This document shows, one piece after another, positions 45,116 through 55,460 of a stretch of DNA of 64,000 bases; within the stretch, counting starts at the first letter, position 1, and each line of letters starts with the position of its first letter. This DNA is from Lindgomyces ingoldianus (lineage: Eukaryota > Ascomycota > Dothideomycetes > Pleosporales > Lindgomycetaceae). The DNA is taken from positions 998,855-1,062,854 of the forward strand of contig NW_022985173.1 of NCBI RefSeq assembly GCF_010093535.1, in the 5' to 3' direction. The position numbers were made by a program, and so were the translations under genes. The notes beneath the pieces are model-generated. The model was not told the DNA's origin. It did not search any database and saw only the letters and a program-made list of their open reading frames with translations.

Positions 45116-45655
45116 ATGCAGCTTAAGGCCTTTCTTTTCGCTCTGTCCGCCACGGGCGCCATGGCACAGCTCCCAGGCGTCACTGACAGCGTGGGCGCCT
45201 CCGTCCTATCTGTCCTTGCGACTGCGATCCCTCCGGATTCGGTCTCTCTCGCCCTCACAGATCCAGGTGCCTTCTCTTCGATGCTTGCGTCTGCGCTCTC
45301 CGCCGGCTCAACTCCATCCTGGTACCAGGCTCTCCCATCCGACGTGAAGAGTTATCTGCCAAAGCTGTATCCTGCTTCCACTGTTGTTGAGACCACTGCC
45401 TCTGAGACTGGCGCATCCTCGACCGACATCTCCAGCGCTGTAGTAACCTCAAGCGCCTCAATTAGCGCCAGCGTCTCTTCTTTGCGCAACTCCAGCAGCA
45501 TCACCTCCGTCAGCCACGCCACTCTCTCCTCTACCGGAGGCGCCAACTCCGCAGCCCCATCCTCCTCTTCAACGGGTGGAGCCGCATACCCATCAGCCGT
45601 CGTCGGCGCCGGCCTCGCAGGAGCCCTGGGCTTCCTCGGTATGCTTGCGTTGTAA
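45116..45655 (+). CDS. Small GPI-anchored-type surface protein
   Basis: A 179-residue intronless protein. It has a signal peptide (MQLKAFLFALSATGAMAQ), then a short ordered region ending WYQALPSDVKSYLPKLYP, a Ser/Thr/Ala-rich stalk, and a C-terminal hydrophobic tail (GAGLAGALGFLGMLAL) preceded by small residues. This is the usual layout of fungal GPI-anchored wall or membrane proteins. The W-Y-x-x-LP-x-D-V-x-x-YL segment recurs in many small ascomycete GPI proteins of unknown function. Confidence 0.78.
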   Translation: MQLKAFLFALSATGAMAQLPGVTDSVGASVLSVLATAIPPDSVSLALTDPGAFSSMLASALSAGSTPSWYQALPSDVKSYLPKLYPASTVVETTASETGASSTDISSAVVTSSASISASVSSLRNSSSITSVSHATLSSTGGANSAAPSSSSTGGAAYPSAVVGAGLAGALGFLGMLAL

Positions 45656-47500
45656 ACACCACGCACAAAGCAAAACTTAGCAGCGACACGAGTGGGATGA
45701 GAAAATAGTGGATCTTCTAGCGGGGGCTTGGCGCATCCTGGACTCGAACCGTTCTTTACGACGCGACGTGGACATTCTTTTGGGGTCCGGATTGGGAGAT
45801 TGGAGTTGGCAGCATTATACCTTGTTGGATGATTAGCTTTGTTGGGATAGTTGGTTTCGTCGTATGCTCCGGCCGTAATGTTTGATGGGATGAGTGGATG
45901 AGTGGATGGACGGAGGAATGTTGGTTGTGCTTCTTACCTCAAAAAACATGATTCTTTTATTTCCTTCTTACCTTTGACACCGTAATATCTAATCCTTTGC
46001 TGCGCATATCTCGCAGGTGACGGTAGATGGCATTTCTTGGTGATGTTCTCTCCATGTCGAAGAACACTGAGGTTGTAGCCTTCGTTGCAGTCACACTATG
46101 GTCAGTGGGGAGGGTAAGTTGTGTTGGTAGTTTGGCAAAGCAATAAGCTTAGTATGTTGCCGAAGTCGATATTCTTGTTAATAGTTGGTTGGATCGACCG
46201 GTTGGCACTTATTTTCGTTCCTTAGAAGCAGTTCGTTCCAGCACTACTTACCCCGGTAACCATAGTACGTTGTGTCAAGTCGATTCATGCCGGACGGTCT
46301 CCTCTCCACCGGAGACCCACGAGGACCCACATGTCCTCAGATCGGATGGAAAGTTTTCTGCCATATGCGCCACGACCCTGAAAAGCAGCTCGTCCTATTT
46401 CCTTGATCGCATTCTAACGACTCTGCCAACCCTAATTCTGCTGCCAAAACATCGCGACTTGAAGATCAGCATCGGTCTCCCTCATGGCTGCGCGCTACTT
46501 CTGCGTACCTGCATAAGTCAGTTCTGGGCACTTCAACATCGGATGAACTTGCTCCTTCAAGCCACTTGCATCATCCCGTGATTCTCGTCGGCACTCCGAT
46601 AAGGGCTTCATATCAAAACACTCATACGGGGAACACAGGGTTGACTGAACTGTCATTTTGTAACAAAGTAGATGGCTAGGAAGAAATGTGAGTACTTGCA
46701 CTCTCATGTCTTCTTTGTTACTATTGTTAATCTAAACTTTGACTTTTTCCTTACATCTCTCCGTGTTTAATTGTCCTTTTAACTACCTCCTTTCCAGATT
46801 TGATATTGTGGCAATCGCCCCACGTTATTCCTTTAATCGCCTTCGAAATACAAGTGTCAGGTGTCGCTATTCCGCACGTTCTCTCGACCAGGCATCCCGG
46901 GAGCATATTCCTTCCACGTATAACCTATCTAATTTCAGAACTTCAGATGTGTGCTGCGGTAGCACATGCAGGCTAAATCAATAGCAAGGGCGGTTAAGGC
47001 GCGCAGCATTTTTACAAAGGATTGGTTGTTGCACCGCATATTTCGGTTCTGCAGCTTTCTTGTCTTCTCCGCGCTCTAGCTGCCTCTTAAGGGAGATGAG
47101 CAAACTTCCTATTGCGAGCTGGTGGACCCCGGTAAACCCTTTCTGACGGCGCAAATCCTGCCTAAACTAGTTGAAATTCGAGTGACCTAGCATAATGTGA
47201 TTTCTTAGAGGTAATACTAGCCCTCCAGATTTCATATCTTAGATTTCATTCAAGTCTCCACAGATTTGGCCCGCGTCTAGATCATCTCAAAGCAGTCAAT
47301 ATGTTCTATAAACTTGGTATACCGCATATTTATCTCTCGTACGGTTGGCCTAGTCTTCTTTAGTAATCAGGTTGGGTACGGTTGATATAAGACCGAATCA
47401 AGTAATACAAAACAACTCCCCTTTTAAATTCTAAGTAAGCGGGATATAGGGTAGGAAGAAACCCGATCTTGTACTGAAATAGAAGACGGCAATGATCTCA
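45656..47500. other. Gene-free stretch
   Basis: No convincing gene. The ORF 46189-46581 (plus) has no motif. A GGTTCGAGTCC-like sequence on the minus strand near 45730-45745 does not belong to a foldable tRNA. Confidence 0.4.
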
Positions 47501-48544
47501 GCGCGTGAATGTTGAGCTAGAAGGAAGACATGCTAGCGCCAAGGATATTCTCAAGAGCGTCAAGCACGTTCTAATGAGATTAATCAAGCATAAAAAAGGA
47601 CAAGAAGAGACAAGACCTTGATTCTGCAAAATGGTAGTAGCAAGGATTCAAGAGCAGCCGGCTGCACTAGGCAAGGCAATACGTACTGCACACCACCCCA
47701 CCTCAGCGCTGCTTAGACCTTGTGCATAGCAGGCAATCCCACCGTTCGCTCGGCGAATGCAGCGGCCTGTTAGATTTTCTACCCTAAAAAAAAACATCGG
47801 AAGGAGTAGAATAAGGAAATACAAAGGAAGGCAGCAGGTACTCTACATCTTTACGACTAACTGTAATGAATAGTAGTACACTTCTGCAACACTTTTGCTA
47901 AACTAGCAAATGTAAATACCATAATTTCCAGTGTGAAAATGAACAGAAACGCAGAGCGAGTAAGAAGCAAAAGAAATACAACAAGACTTTTAAAGCTTCA
48001 AAGTCGATTAAAAATCGGGGAAGCAGCCATGCACAGTGCTATTGCAGAAGTAGCTTCCCCGGTTACCTGGCGAGAAACCCTCCGCGCCAAAACTGCTTCC
48101 AATGATCAGCATCTCAAGTCTTCCCTCGGGATCCTATAAACTTATGGTCAATGTTGCAGTTTTTTCAAACATGTTTCTACTAGCTTCTAGGCTGTAGCCA
48201 AAAAAAAAGTTTATACCAGTTTTGGTCATATTCTCCATCAGTCCTTTTATGACACGGAGAAATAGGCGAGAATGTCGCTATGCGAATGTAATTTTAATGT
48301 AGAGGAGTCTTGAATATTAAGGAATAGCTGCAGAACAAAATCTATACAAAGCATAGAAATTCAAACGCGTGCGAAGATTCTAGATTGCTTAGAACAACTT
48401 GAAGAACCTTAAGGTTGTCCCAGCGTGCGTAGGAGTGCCCGGCACACAGACGCGGAGGTTAACTCATACAAATGTTAGCATTTCTAATATGAAAATACAT
48501 AAGAACAACTTGGACATAAAAGCAGAAGATCGCAAGAAAATATA

Positions 48545-48945
48545 ATAAAAAGAAAGGCTACAAGGATCTACACGCTTCAACATTGTCCTGAAGTAGATAC
48601 CTTAGATGAACACAGAACTATTAGGAGTCTACCTAATGGTAAAAATATACAAAAAGAGAAAGAAAAAATAGAGTGAAAAGAAAGTCAGCAGGGATCTCAA
48701 CGCTTCGACACCATTCTAAAATCAAGGTTGCAGGAGTGGAGAGTTAGGGGTGAACGCTATTATGGGAAGACGCAAGAAGCAGTAAGATAATAGATTACAA
48801 AGGAAAATAGAAAGAATCCCAATACTTTATTGCTTACCTAAAACAAAGGTAGTGCTATTAGAATATTTCCCTGTCGTAGGAAGACACAGGAAGAGACAAG
48901 ATGATAAGGTAGAAGGAAAGGTAGCAAGGATCTGAAGGCCACAAA
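48545..48945. repeat. Degenerate tandem repeat, period about 113-128 bp
   Basis: A block of the form (A/G-rich run)-AAGG.TAGCAAGGATCT-(C/A)A(C)GCTTC recurs around 48563, 48691, 48814 and 48927. Related but weaker blocks occur at about 47640, 47830 and 47985 (AGCAAGGATTC, AGCAGGTACTC). The purine-rich part (AGACAAGA..ATAAGG...GAAAGG) repeats with them. Units have diverged strongly, so the boundaries are approximate. No coding function is evident. The whole stretch 47.5-49.0 kb is otherwise gene-free. Confidence 0.5.
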
Positions 48946-49194
48946 GTTGTTCCCAGAACAGGAGCAACAAGTATGAACGCACTATCACAAAATCACTCAC
49001 GCCTGCCACTATCTACGCTAGAAAAAGACACACTACATGGTATCATTGGGTCAGAAAATTGGAAATCGAAAACTTGTCCAGTACTCATTGAAAACTGACT
49101 AAAACGCGATCCACCTCTCTACTACCCTATCAAACCCACATCCACCACCCCCCTCGGCCCCCACTCCCTAGCACTGAGCGGTCCGAAGAAGGCC

Positions 49195-50433
49195 TCAAGC
49201 GAGGTCAACATCGAACCACTCGATGCCGCCGTGGCAGCCACGGCGGTAGTAGCTGGAACGACGCGGCAAGTCCCAACTCATCATCTTGGGGAATATTTTC
49301 AAGGCCTTCTCCATGATCTGTCTTCGGACCGGGATGGCCATCCTCTCGTCCGCCTCCTTCAAATCGCGCCGCTGAAGCTTTTGGTGCCAGGACACCTTGA
49401 ATTGGCCTCCAGAGCTGACTAGATCAGCTCCCTCAACCAGATTCAGATCAATATCAAGGCCCTCCATGACCTTGGTGAACCAGACCAGGTTAGGCTCTGC
49501 AAGCAGGCTAGCCGTTGGGACGTGCAGAGTCAGGGCGCGCCGGCCCGACCCAGCTCGGGCCGAGAGCTTTCGGAGAACGACAAAGAGGCCAGTATCAGGA
49601 TCAATGGCGGCATATGCGGGATGCTTCTTGAAGGTCTCGAGGCCGTGGCGCTCGGCCCAGAAGTCATAGTCAGTAGTGGCGTTGTTAGCCTTCTCGGAAG
49701 TCATGATCTTTTTGATGTTCGAGATCATGGTGGTAACGGCGCTGGTATTGGTCTTAAGGGTGTTGGTCTTAAGGGTGTAGGGACTGCGGTAATTGGTCTC
49801 AAACCTGAGCTGGAACTGCTCTTGGGCTTTGATATTTTGGCGAAGAAGGGAAAGAACCTTAGCGCCGTATTCTTCGTAGTAGAAAGGAATTTGGACGTCA
49901 ACGTGGCGGATCATGCCGAAGAGGCCCAGATGAGTGAGGCGTTCGAAGAAGATGGCAGTATCGATATCGCAAGTGAAGATGTTGCACCCGTAGAAGACTT
50001 TCAGGCTCTCGTTGCGAACTAGCCTGGAGACACGGGTAACAGCCATCTGACGGAAGACGGCATTGTGCTCAGAATGGTTGGCGTCGTGGAAGCGGATGGC
50101 AGAGCCTTCATTGCAAAGTTGGGGACGAATGGCAGAACAGAAGTTGAGGGCATACTCGTAGACGCGCTCACGGATCTCGGCAGGAAGGAAGGGGAATGGG
50201 TGAAAGGTGGTGAAAGTAGGTGCAGCTTTTCTCTGAAGAGGCGTCACCTCGTGCGACTCGGCCTTGGGGTCGAACGGCTTTGCCATGGCATTGAACTTAA
50301 AGGGGGGAGCATGAACATCATTCTTCTCAAACCTGCTGATTGAAGTGTGAGCTAGGGTAGCCGGCGGACGAGCGTTCGGAGAAGAGGCCGGACCAGTTGC
50401 AGCAGCGTCGACGGTAGCTTGCATAGTGGGCAT
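49195..50433 (-). CDS. 2EXR-like domain protein
   Basis: Starting at the ATG at 50431-50433 the protein has 412 residues. A disordered Ala/Pro-rich start leads into FHPFPFLPAEIRERVYEYAL, the LP.E+R..++ motif of the fungal F-box-like 2EXR family. A family-typical core follows (VTRVSRLVRNESLKVFYGCNIFTCDI). These proteins form a large ascomycete family of unknown function. A branch site and acceptor (GCTAAC...CCCTGCAG at about 50505-50485, minus strand) lie just upstream, and the frame stays open to there. The real start may therefore be in an upstream exon, and I chose the first internal ATG. A direct hexacodon-like repeat (LKTNTLKTNT) sits in the middle. Confidence 0.7.
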   Translation of the reverse strand: MPTMQATVDAAATGPASSPNARPPATLAHTSISRFEKNDVHAPPFKFNAMAKPFDPKAESHEVTPLQRKAAPTFTTFHPFPFLPAEIRERVYEYALNFCSAIRPQLCNEGSAIRFHDANHSEHNAVFRQMAVTRVSRLVRNESLKVFYGCNIFTCDIDTAIFFERLTHLGLFGMIRHVDVQIPFYYEEYGAKVLSLLRQNIKAQEQFQLRFETNYRSPYTLKTNTLKTNTSAVTTMISNIKKIMTSEKANNATTDYDFWAERHGLETFKKHPAYAAIDPDTGLFVVLRKLSARAGSGRRALTLHVPTASLLAEPNLVWFTKVMEGLDIDLNLVEGADLVSSGGQFKVSWHQKLQRRDLKEADERMAIPVRRQIMEKALKIFPKMMSWDLPRRSSYYRRGCHGGIEWFDVDLA

Positions 50434-52026
50434 ATCACACCCTTGTGAATTTCCTGTGACGAAAGAAGGTGGAATCGGGAGACCTGCAGGGGCGTCTGTT
50501 AGCAAATTGGACGATCACGCAGACAAATTGAAAGATTTGTGTGGTGATGGAGACTTGAAACTTCGTGGGTGGACATAAACTTGTAGCTTTTTGAAGTGTT
50601 CGGCCCACACTCCCGAGGTAATACCCAGGTTTTCCAATTGGGACCGACGATGGGTAGGGAGAAAGTTCACTCACCTTCTGGAGCTAGCGTACCGGAGTTT
50701 GGTTTTCTGAATCCGGGAAAACCACTGGCACAACCGCGGCTGTCGAAGGGAAGAGAATTATTTCGATGATTCCAAGTCTCAGGTCCTTTCTCTGAGGGGG
50801 TGAAAGCAAACGGGCCCTCGTCGGAGTCTGAGCCGATTCAATTGATCCAGTGTGGATGACCGAGGAAGGAGAGAGAGGAAGGGTCTGGCAAAAGGGCAAG
50901 CTCATGCATTCCAGGGCTTGGGAAGAAACCAGGCTAAGCTATGAGAATATGCATGACGACTTACTGTAAACAGTGTTCCGGCCCTCCATAACGAAGCCCG
51001 CCTCGCCATCAATTAAGGATGGCGGATTGAGGAAAGAGATTGAGGAGGGATCTAGTAGGAGGGTGAGCTTGCGCACCCAAAGAGGAACCAGGGTATGGTT
51101 GGGCAAAATGGATGATGACTTACGGTGAGGGGCATTCGCATTCCTAGATCTTGCGCTACAGACAGGCTGCTCTCCACTAGAGGAAAGACCAGTTTCCTCC
51201 GCAAGCACCAGGTCACGCTTCTCGTCAGAGAGCCCGTGAGAGGCCGCGCACACACGCCCAATGGAGTTTTTTTGCCTGGAAACCGAGCGAATATGACACG
51301 AAGTATTCTTAGAAGAGCCGTTGGTGTGTTGTTGGTTGGTCTTCGAGGGACAGGACACATGAGTTCATCTGGATAAGCAATAGAGTCCTTCTTACGTTTC
51401 ATGATCCAACGGACTTCGTCTTGGGCTCTAGAACCGATGATCTGAGGCCTTTGATGTTGGCCACCGTGAGAGGAGTGTTAGGAATTTCATCTGTTGACGC
51501 TAGCCTATTAAAGGGTTTAGGAGAATGAAGGAGGATTCCTAGTCGGATGAGTAGAGGGGCAGAGCGCAGTAGGGAATATGGGTTGTATCGTCCGAAGCGT
51601 TAGTGCTAAAGGCTAACGTTCCAAGATTGGGGGAGAGTTATATATTTGGGGAATAGGAGTGCAGAATAGGAGTGCAGAACAGGAGTGCAGGAGGGGTTTA
51701 CATGGAGGAGAACTTTGGAGGCAGTCAGGCTTTTGATACAATTGACACAATACTATCTGTGTGAGTGCCTACCAGCACCCGGGGGGAGGAGGGGGGGAGT
51801 TGGCGCGGTGAATGTCCAGCCTCCCGTTTCCGTCACCGCTTGCGAAAACAACCACAATTTCGCCTCTGCCAACACCTGGCTCACATCAGCTATTGTTCTC
51901 TATACTAGGCATTATACTCACGCTACAATACATCATAGTTCTTAGTTTACAGAGCTATTAAATATTGTTCTTCGAGGGCTTGGGCCCACGTTTATTGTTT
52001 TGCCTAGACTTTTACGTGGATTGAGA
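50434..52026. other. Upstream region of the 2EXR gene, possible spliced leader exons
   Basis: On the minus strand several good donor signals (for example GTAAGTCATC at 51123-51114) occur. Open frames exist at 50939-51358 and 51052-51402, but I could not assemble a convincing protein. A 14-bp-type tandem (AGGAGTGCAGAAT/C, about three copies) lies at about 51655-51692. Short G runs occur at 51780-51800. No other gene recognised. Confidence 0.35.
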
Positions 52027-53238
52027 TCACCAACGCTTTTCGTCGTTGAAATCTTTCCCCTGCCTCTCACGCTCCATTCTGACATCGAATTCTTTCTGTG
52101 CTTGTTCCCGAGCCCTCTGTCGCTCGTCGTCTGACTCAGCAAACGTCCAGCTGTCACCCATTGTTGACGGTTCCCTTTGCTCCCCATTGGGCGGCGTCGG
52201 TCTCCGCATCCCAGGGCGCGGACCCGGAGGAGGACCACCTGCTCGACGCAAACGCTCCCAGGCCGATTCACCGGCCTTGGATTGATTTTCTGTCTCGTCT
52301 TGAAATAGCCCGCCAGTGGGGGACGCATCATCCTCTTGTGGTCGAGAAGGTCGTCCGCCCCATGAGCTGGTTGGCTGGGTCGGTTGCGGTCTTGATGGAC
52401 CATTCTCTTGCACTGGCTGCTGAGGCTCTGAAGAAAATCCAAAGTCACCATAAGATGAGTCTGAGGAATTTACTGGCCATGGGTCGTTCCCAGCTGTTGG
52501 AGACATGTCATCTTCTGGCGGAGGTGCTTGTCGAGGTTGCCCCAAAGGCCTCGGCGCGCCAGCATGAGGCGGAAGACCCTGACTCGGATTCTCATTACCT
52601 CCCTTGACCCCCTGACTAAACCTTTCTCGCTGCTTCCTCAAATCTTCATCATTGGCCACTTTCAGATCCAGTGCGAACTGTGCTAGCCTCGGATCATTTG
52701 CCGTATCCCTCGCAGCGACGGGCTGAGCAATCATCCCACCGATCAGCTTGCCCATTGCGCTTCCGACCAAAAAGTAACATGCAAATCGCCAGGACTGCCG
52801 AGCGACAGTGGCCTGGAGCGGGCCTTTGACGAACATGAATCTGTTTGGATTGATATCCTCGGGCTTTGGGAGGTAAAAAGGGTATCGGTAGGTCGAAAAT
52901 GTCGAATACCATCTATAGCTTCCAGCGGAAACGCCTATGGCAGCAAAATATGACTTTGTTTGTTCCATCTTATAAACATGGAAAGCGAGTCCCCGGGCCT
53001 CCTCTACCGTGAGTGTCCGGTGAACTCTGCGCTGGGCATAACCGATCGTCTGCTGAGCCTTTGAGGCAATAGCTAAAGCGCTAAATCCGAGAACAGGCCC
53101 AAAAACGGGAATTGGTTGTGGGAACTGGCTGGCCTCAATGCGGGGATCAAAAGACGATGGGGATTGCGAATCACTACCGGGGGAAGAAGGATTATCCGGG
53201 AAGCTGTCAGAAGACGCATTCAGGTCCTCGAGAACCAT
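52027..53238 (-). CDS. Probable mitochondrial or organellar membrane protein of unknown function
   Basis: A single exon from the ATG at 53236-53238, 403 residues. Hydrophobic segments are PIPVFGPVLGFSALAIA, a weaker one around SYFAAIGVSAGSY, and WRFACYFLVGSAMGKLIGGMI. Between them lies a conserved-looking YSTFSTYRYPFYLPKPEDINPNRF segment. The C-terminal half is hydrophilic, Pro/Gln/Gly-rich and ends in a charged coiled stretch (RQRAREQAQKEFDVRMERER). I recognise it as a recurrent ascomycete family but cannot name a function; the mitochondrial location is a guess. A 13-G run sits about 40 bp before the start codon. Confidence 0.65.
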   Translation of the reverse strand: MVLEDLNASSDSFPDNPSSPGSDSQSPSSFDPRIEASQFPQPIPVFGPVLGFSALAIASKAQQTIGYAQRRVHRTLTVEEARGLAFHVYKMEQTKSYFAAIGVSAGSYRWYSTFSTYRYPFYLPKPEDINPNRFMFVKGPLQATVARQSWRFACYFLVGSAMGKLIGGMIAQPVAARDTANDPRLAQFALDLKVANDEDLRKQRERFSQGVKGGNENPSQGLPPHAGAPRPLGQPRQAPPPEDDMSPTAGNDPWPVNSSDSSYGDFGFSSEPQQPVQENGPSRPQPTQPTSSWGGRPSRPQEDDASPTGGLFQDETENQSKAGESAWERLRRAGGPPPGPRPGMRRPTPPNGEQREPSTMGDSWTFAESDDERQRAREQAQKEFDVRMERERQGKDFNDEKRW

Positions 53239-54348
53239 GGCCAGGAGCGGCGACTGCAATTGGGCAGCTCCACCGGGGGGGGGGGGGAAGAAGGAAGGGT
53301 GAAGCTTCTCGGGACTTTGAGTGACGTTGGAGAGATGAGGTGAAGTTGTGGAGTGACGCAGGCTTTAGCGATGCAGAACACCAAGGCAGGGTATTGACCG
53401 GGATGTGTGTCGATCCAGCATCACAGCAATGAGCCTTGCGGGGGGAGGGGGGGGAGGGGGAGACTAAATACAAGGGTAAAATGCCCAATGTGATAGGAGC
53501 ATGCATTCCTACTCCGCTGAAGGAAGCCTAGGGTGTGTACATGTCTGGTCTGATGCCGTTACCGCGGGAGGCAAGGGCGTTTGCTCTGGTAGTCTTCCCG
53601 GCAAGGCTCATTTGCTGTGATGTTGGACGGTAGTCAGAAGAAATGACCGAAGCAATTGCAAGCAACCAATGTGCGAGTACAGCCAGTTCACAGCAGGTAT
53701 GCATTGATGGGGTGCTTCTTAGAGTTTGAGAGCCAGAGAGATGCGAGTCCGGTCACGAGCCTGCCAGTGAATGCCGGCAGCGCCATGATAGCAATCCACC
53801 AATGAGGGCAGAAGGGAATACAGGGGCTTTCCAGTGCACCAAAACCTGATAAGTTACAAGGGGCTAGCACAATTCAGGAAGCGTCTTTTGCAAGCTGCCC
53901 TCAGTTTGGGGAGAAAAGAAATACGACGGGCTACTGATAAGGAAGCTGATCTCACGCACGCGCGGCCAAGCAACGCACCGTTCGTCTGTGACCTGCTTGC
54001 AGTCTGTCCCTGGTCCTGTGGAGCGTGGAGGAGCGGCATCACGCAGCATCGATTTTGCGGAGACAGCCCCAACAAGCCCCAGCAAGGAAGCGGCGACTCT
54101 GCCCAGCCGAACTCCCGCGCGCCGACTCAAGAACACCTTTTAACACCCTTTGAAACATTCGTGCACCTCCTCCGCCCCAACATCCTCTCTAGAGTCTCTC
54201 CGCATTTCCACGCCTCCGCCCCCCTCCCCCGCAGCTCAGTACTAATCCTATCGCTGGTGAAAGCCCATCCTGCTCTCGTTTGCTTACCTCCAATCCTCCT
54301 CGTGCGCTTCCTTCGCCCTCCTCGCAGTGTCTCATTTCCGGGCCAGCA
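53239..54348. other. Divergent promoter with G-runs
   Basis: About 1.1 kb between the membrane protein (minus) and the ubiquitin-fold protein (plus). A run of 13 G lies at 53275-53287 and a G-rich tract (G6-A-G8-A-G5) at about 53440-53461. The final 200 bp before 54349 are pyrimidine-rich, typical of a fungal 5' leader. Confidence 0.5.
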
Positions 54349-55384
54349 ATGGCGGCATCAGCGTCAGACCAGCCCTCAGCAACTACGCCAGCGCAGAATG
54401 CATCCTCCCAAGGAGGCTCGCGGCCGGGCAGTGGCTACGAAGCAAGAGCAGCAAGTCCCGTTGAGATGAGGACATTACAAACACCCACATTGGAACCATC
54501 GTCCACGAACGCGGCTAGGCAACCCCCGGAATCCACTCCGAATCCTTCTGCAACAGAGGAGACTGCATCTCAATTGCAAGATGCGCCGCTACCGCACACT
54601 TCACAGCCGGTATCCGAGTCAATAGCGCCCTCAAGCACCTCAAAACCATTCCCTCCTACCGATCTCTCCCGTAGCGAAACCGAAGCAATTGGCTCTTCGA
54701 CAGATACTCCGGGCACAAATCCGGACCCTTACAGTGGCCCGGTTGTCGTAATAACACTGCTCCTCACTACTGGCGCGCGGCATCCGTACAAGATTGATGA
54801 GAAGTATCTGAAGAAGCGAAATGTAAACGTCGATGCCATGGACCCTTATAATATCAGCGTATACACGCTGAAGGAGTTAATATGGAGGGACTGGCGGGAG
54901 GGTATGTCATTTATTCTACGAGCCCCGTTATACCAGAGCACTCCGGCGAACACCTGCAGTTTTGGCTCTACGTACACTGAGCAATGCTAACACATCTTTG
55001 CATGACAGAATGGGAGCCACGGCCTACATCTCCTAGCTCAATACGACTGATACACTTCGGCCGGATGCTGGATGACAAGTCGCCACTGAAAGGTGAGTCC
55101 AGCCATCTTTGAAGTCTTGGCGTGGCTTGTCCAGATTCTGGGCAATTACCCCCCTCCCCCAAATTGGTTCATCGCCAGCCCTTCCACCCTGGTCTTCATT
55201 GTGGCTGACAATTCCCTTCATGGATACAGAATGCCGATTCCAGACCGAAGCCCCAAATGTCGTACACATGACAGTCAAGCCCCAAGAGGTCGTCGACGAA
55301 GAAGACGCCAAGACCGGAAAAGGCGGGGGGAGAAGAGACGGCGAGGAGGAGGTCCACGCTGGATGCCGTTGCGTTATTCTCTAG
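54349..55384 (+). CDS. Membrane-anchored ubiquitin-fold (MUB-like) protein with CaaX tail
   Basis: Exons 54349-54901, 55009-55092 and 55230-55384 give 263 residues. A disordered Ser/Thr/Pro-rich N-terminal half is followed by a ubiquitin-like fold: VVVITLLLTTGARHPYKIDEKYL, YTLKELIWRDW, EW..RP.SPSSIRLIHFGRMLDDKSPL, and VVHMTVKPQEV. The protein ends CRCVIL, a CaaX box of the geranylgeranyl type, with a second Cys two residues before it. MUB proteins are prenylated, sit on membranes and, in plants, recruit specific E2 enzymes. The fungal role is not known to me. Introns are 107 and 137 bp. Confidence 0.82.
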
Positions 55385-55426
55385 ATGAGCTTGCAAGCAT
55401 CCGAGTCCCGCTCCGCTGATACATTT

Positions 55427-55460
55427 GCAGCAAGATGCAGCAAGATGCAGCAAGATGCAG
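55427..55460. repeat. 10-bp tandem repeat
   Basis: GCAGCAAGAT repeated 3.4 times without error, directly in the 3' flank of the ubiquitin-fold gene. A candidate variable-number repeat. An overlapping 142-codon frame (55385-55813) starts next to the preceding stop and looks like untranslated DNA rather than a gene. Confidence 0.7.

Noticed and set aside
45725..45800. tRNA-like T-arm (GGTTCGAGTCC on the minus strand)
   Set aside because: No acceptor stem, D-arm or anticodon arm can be drawn at the required distances.
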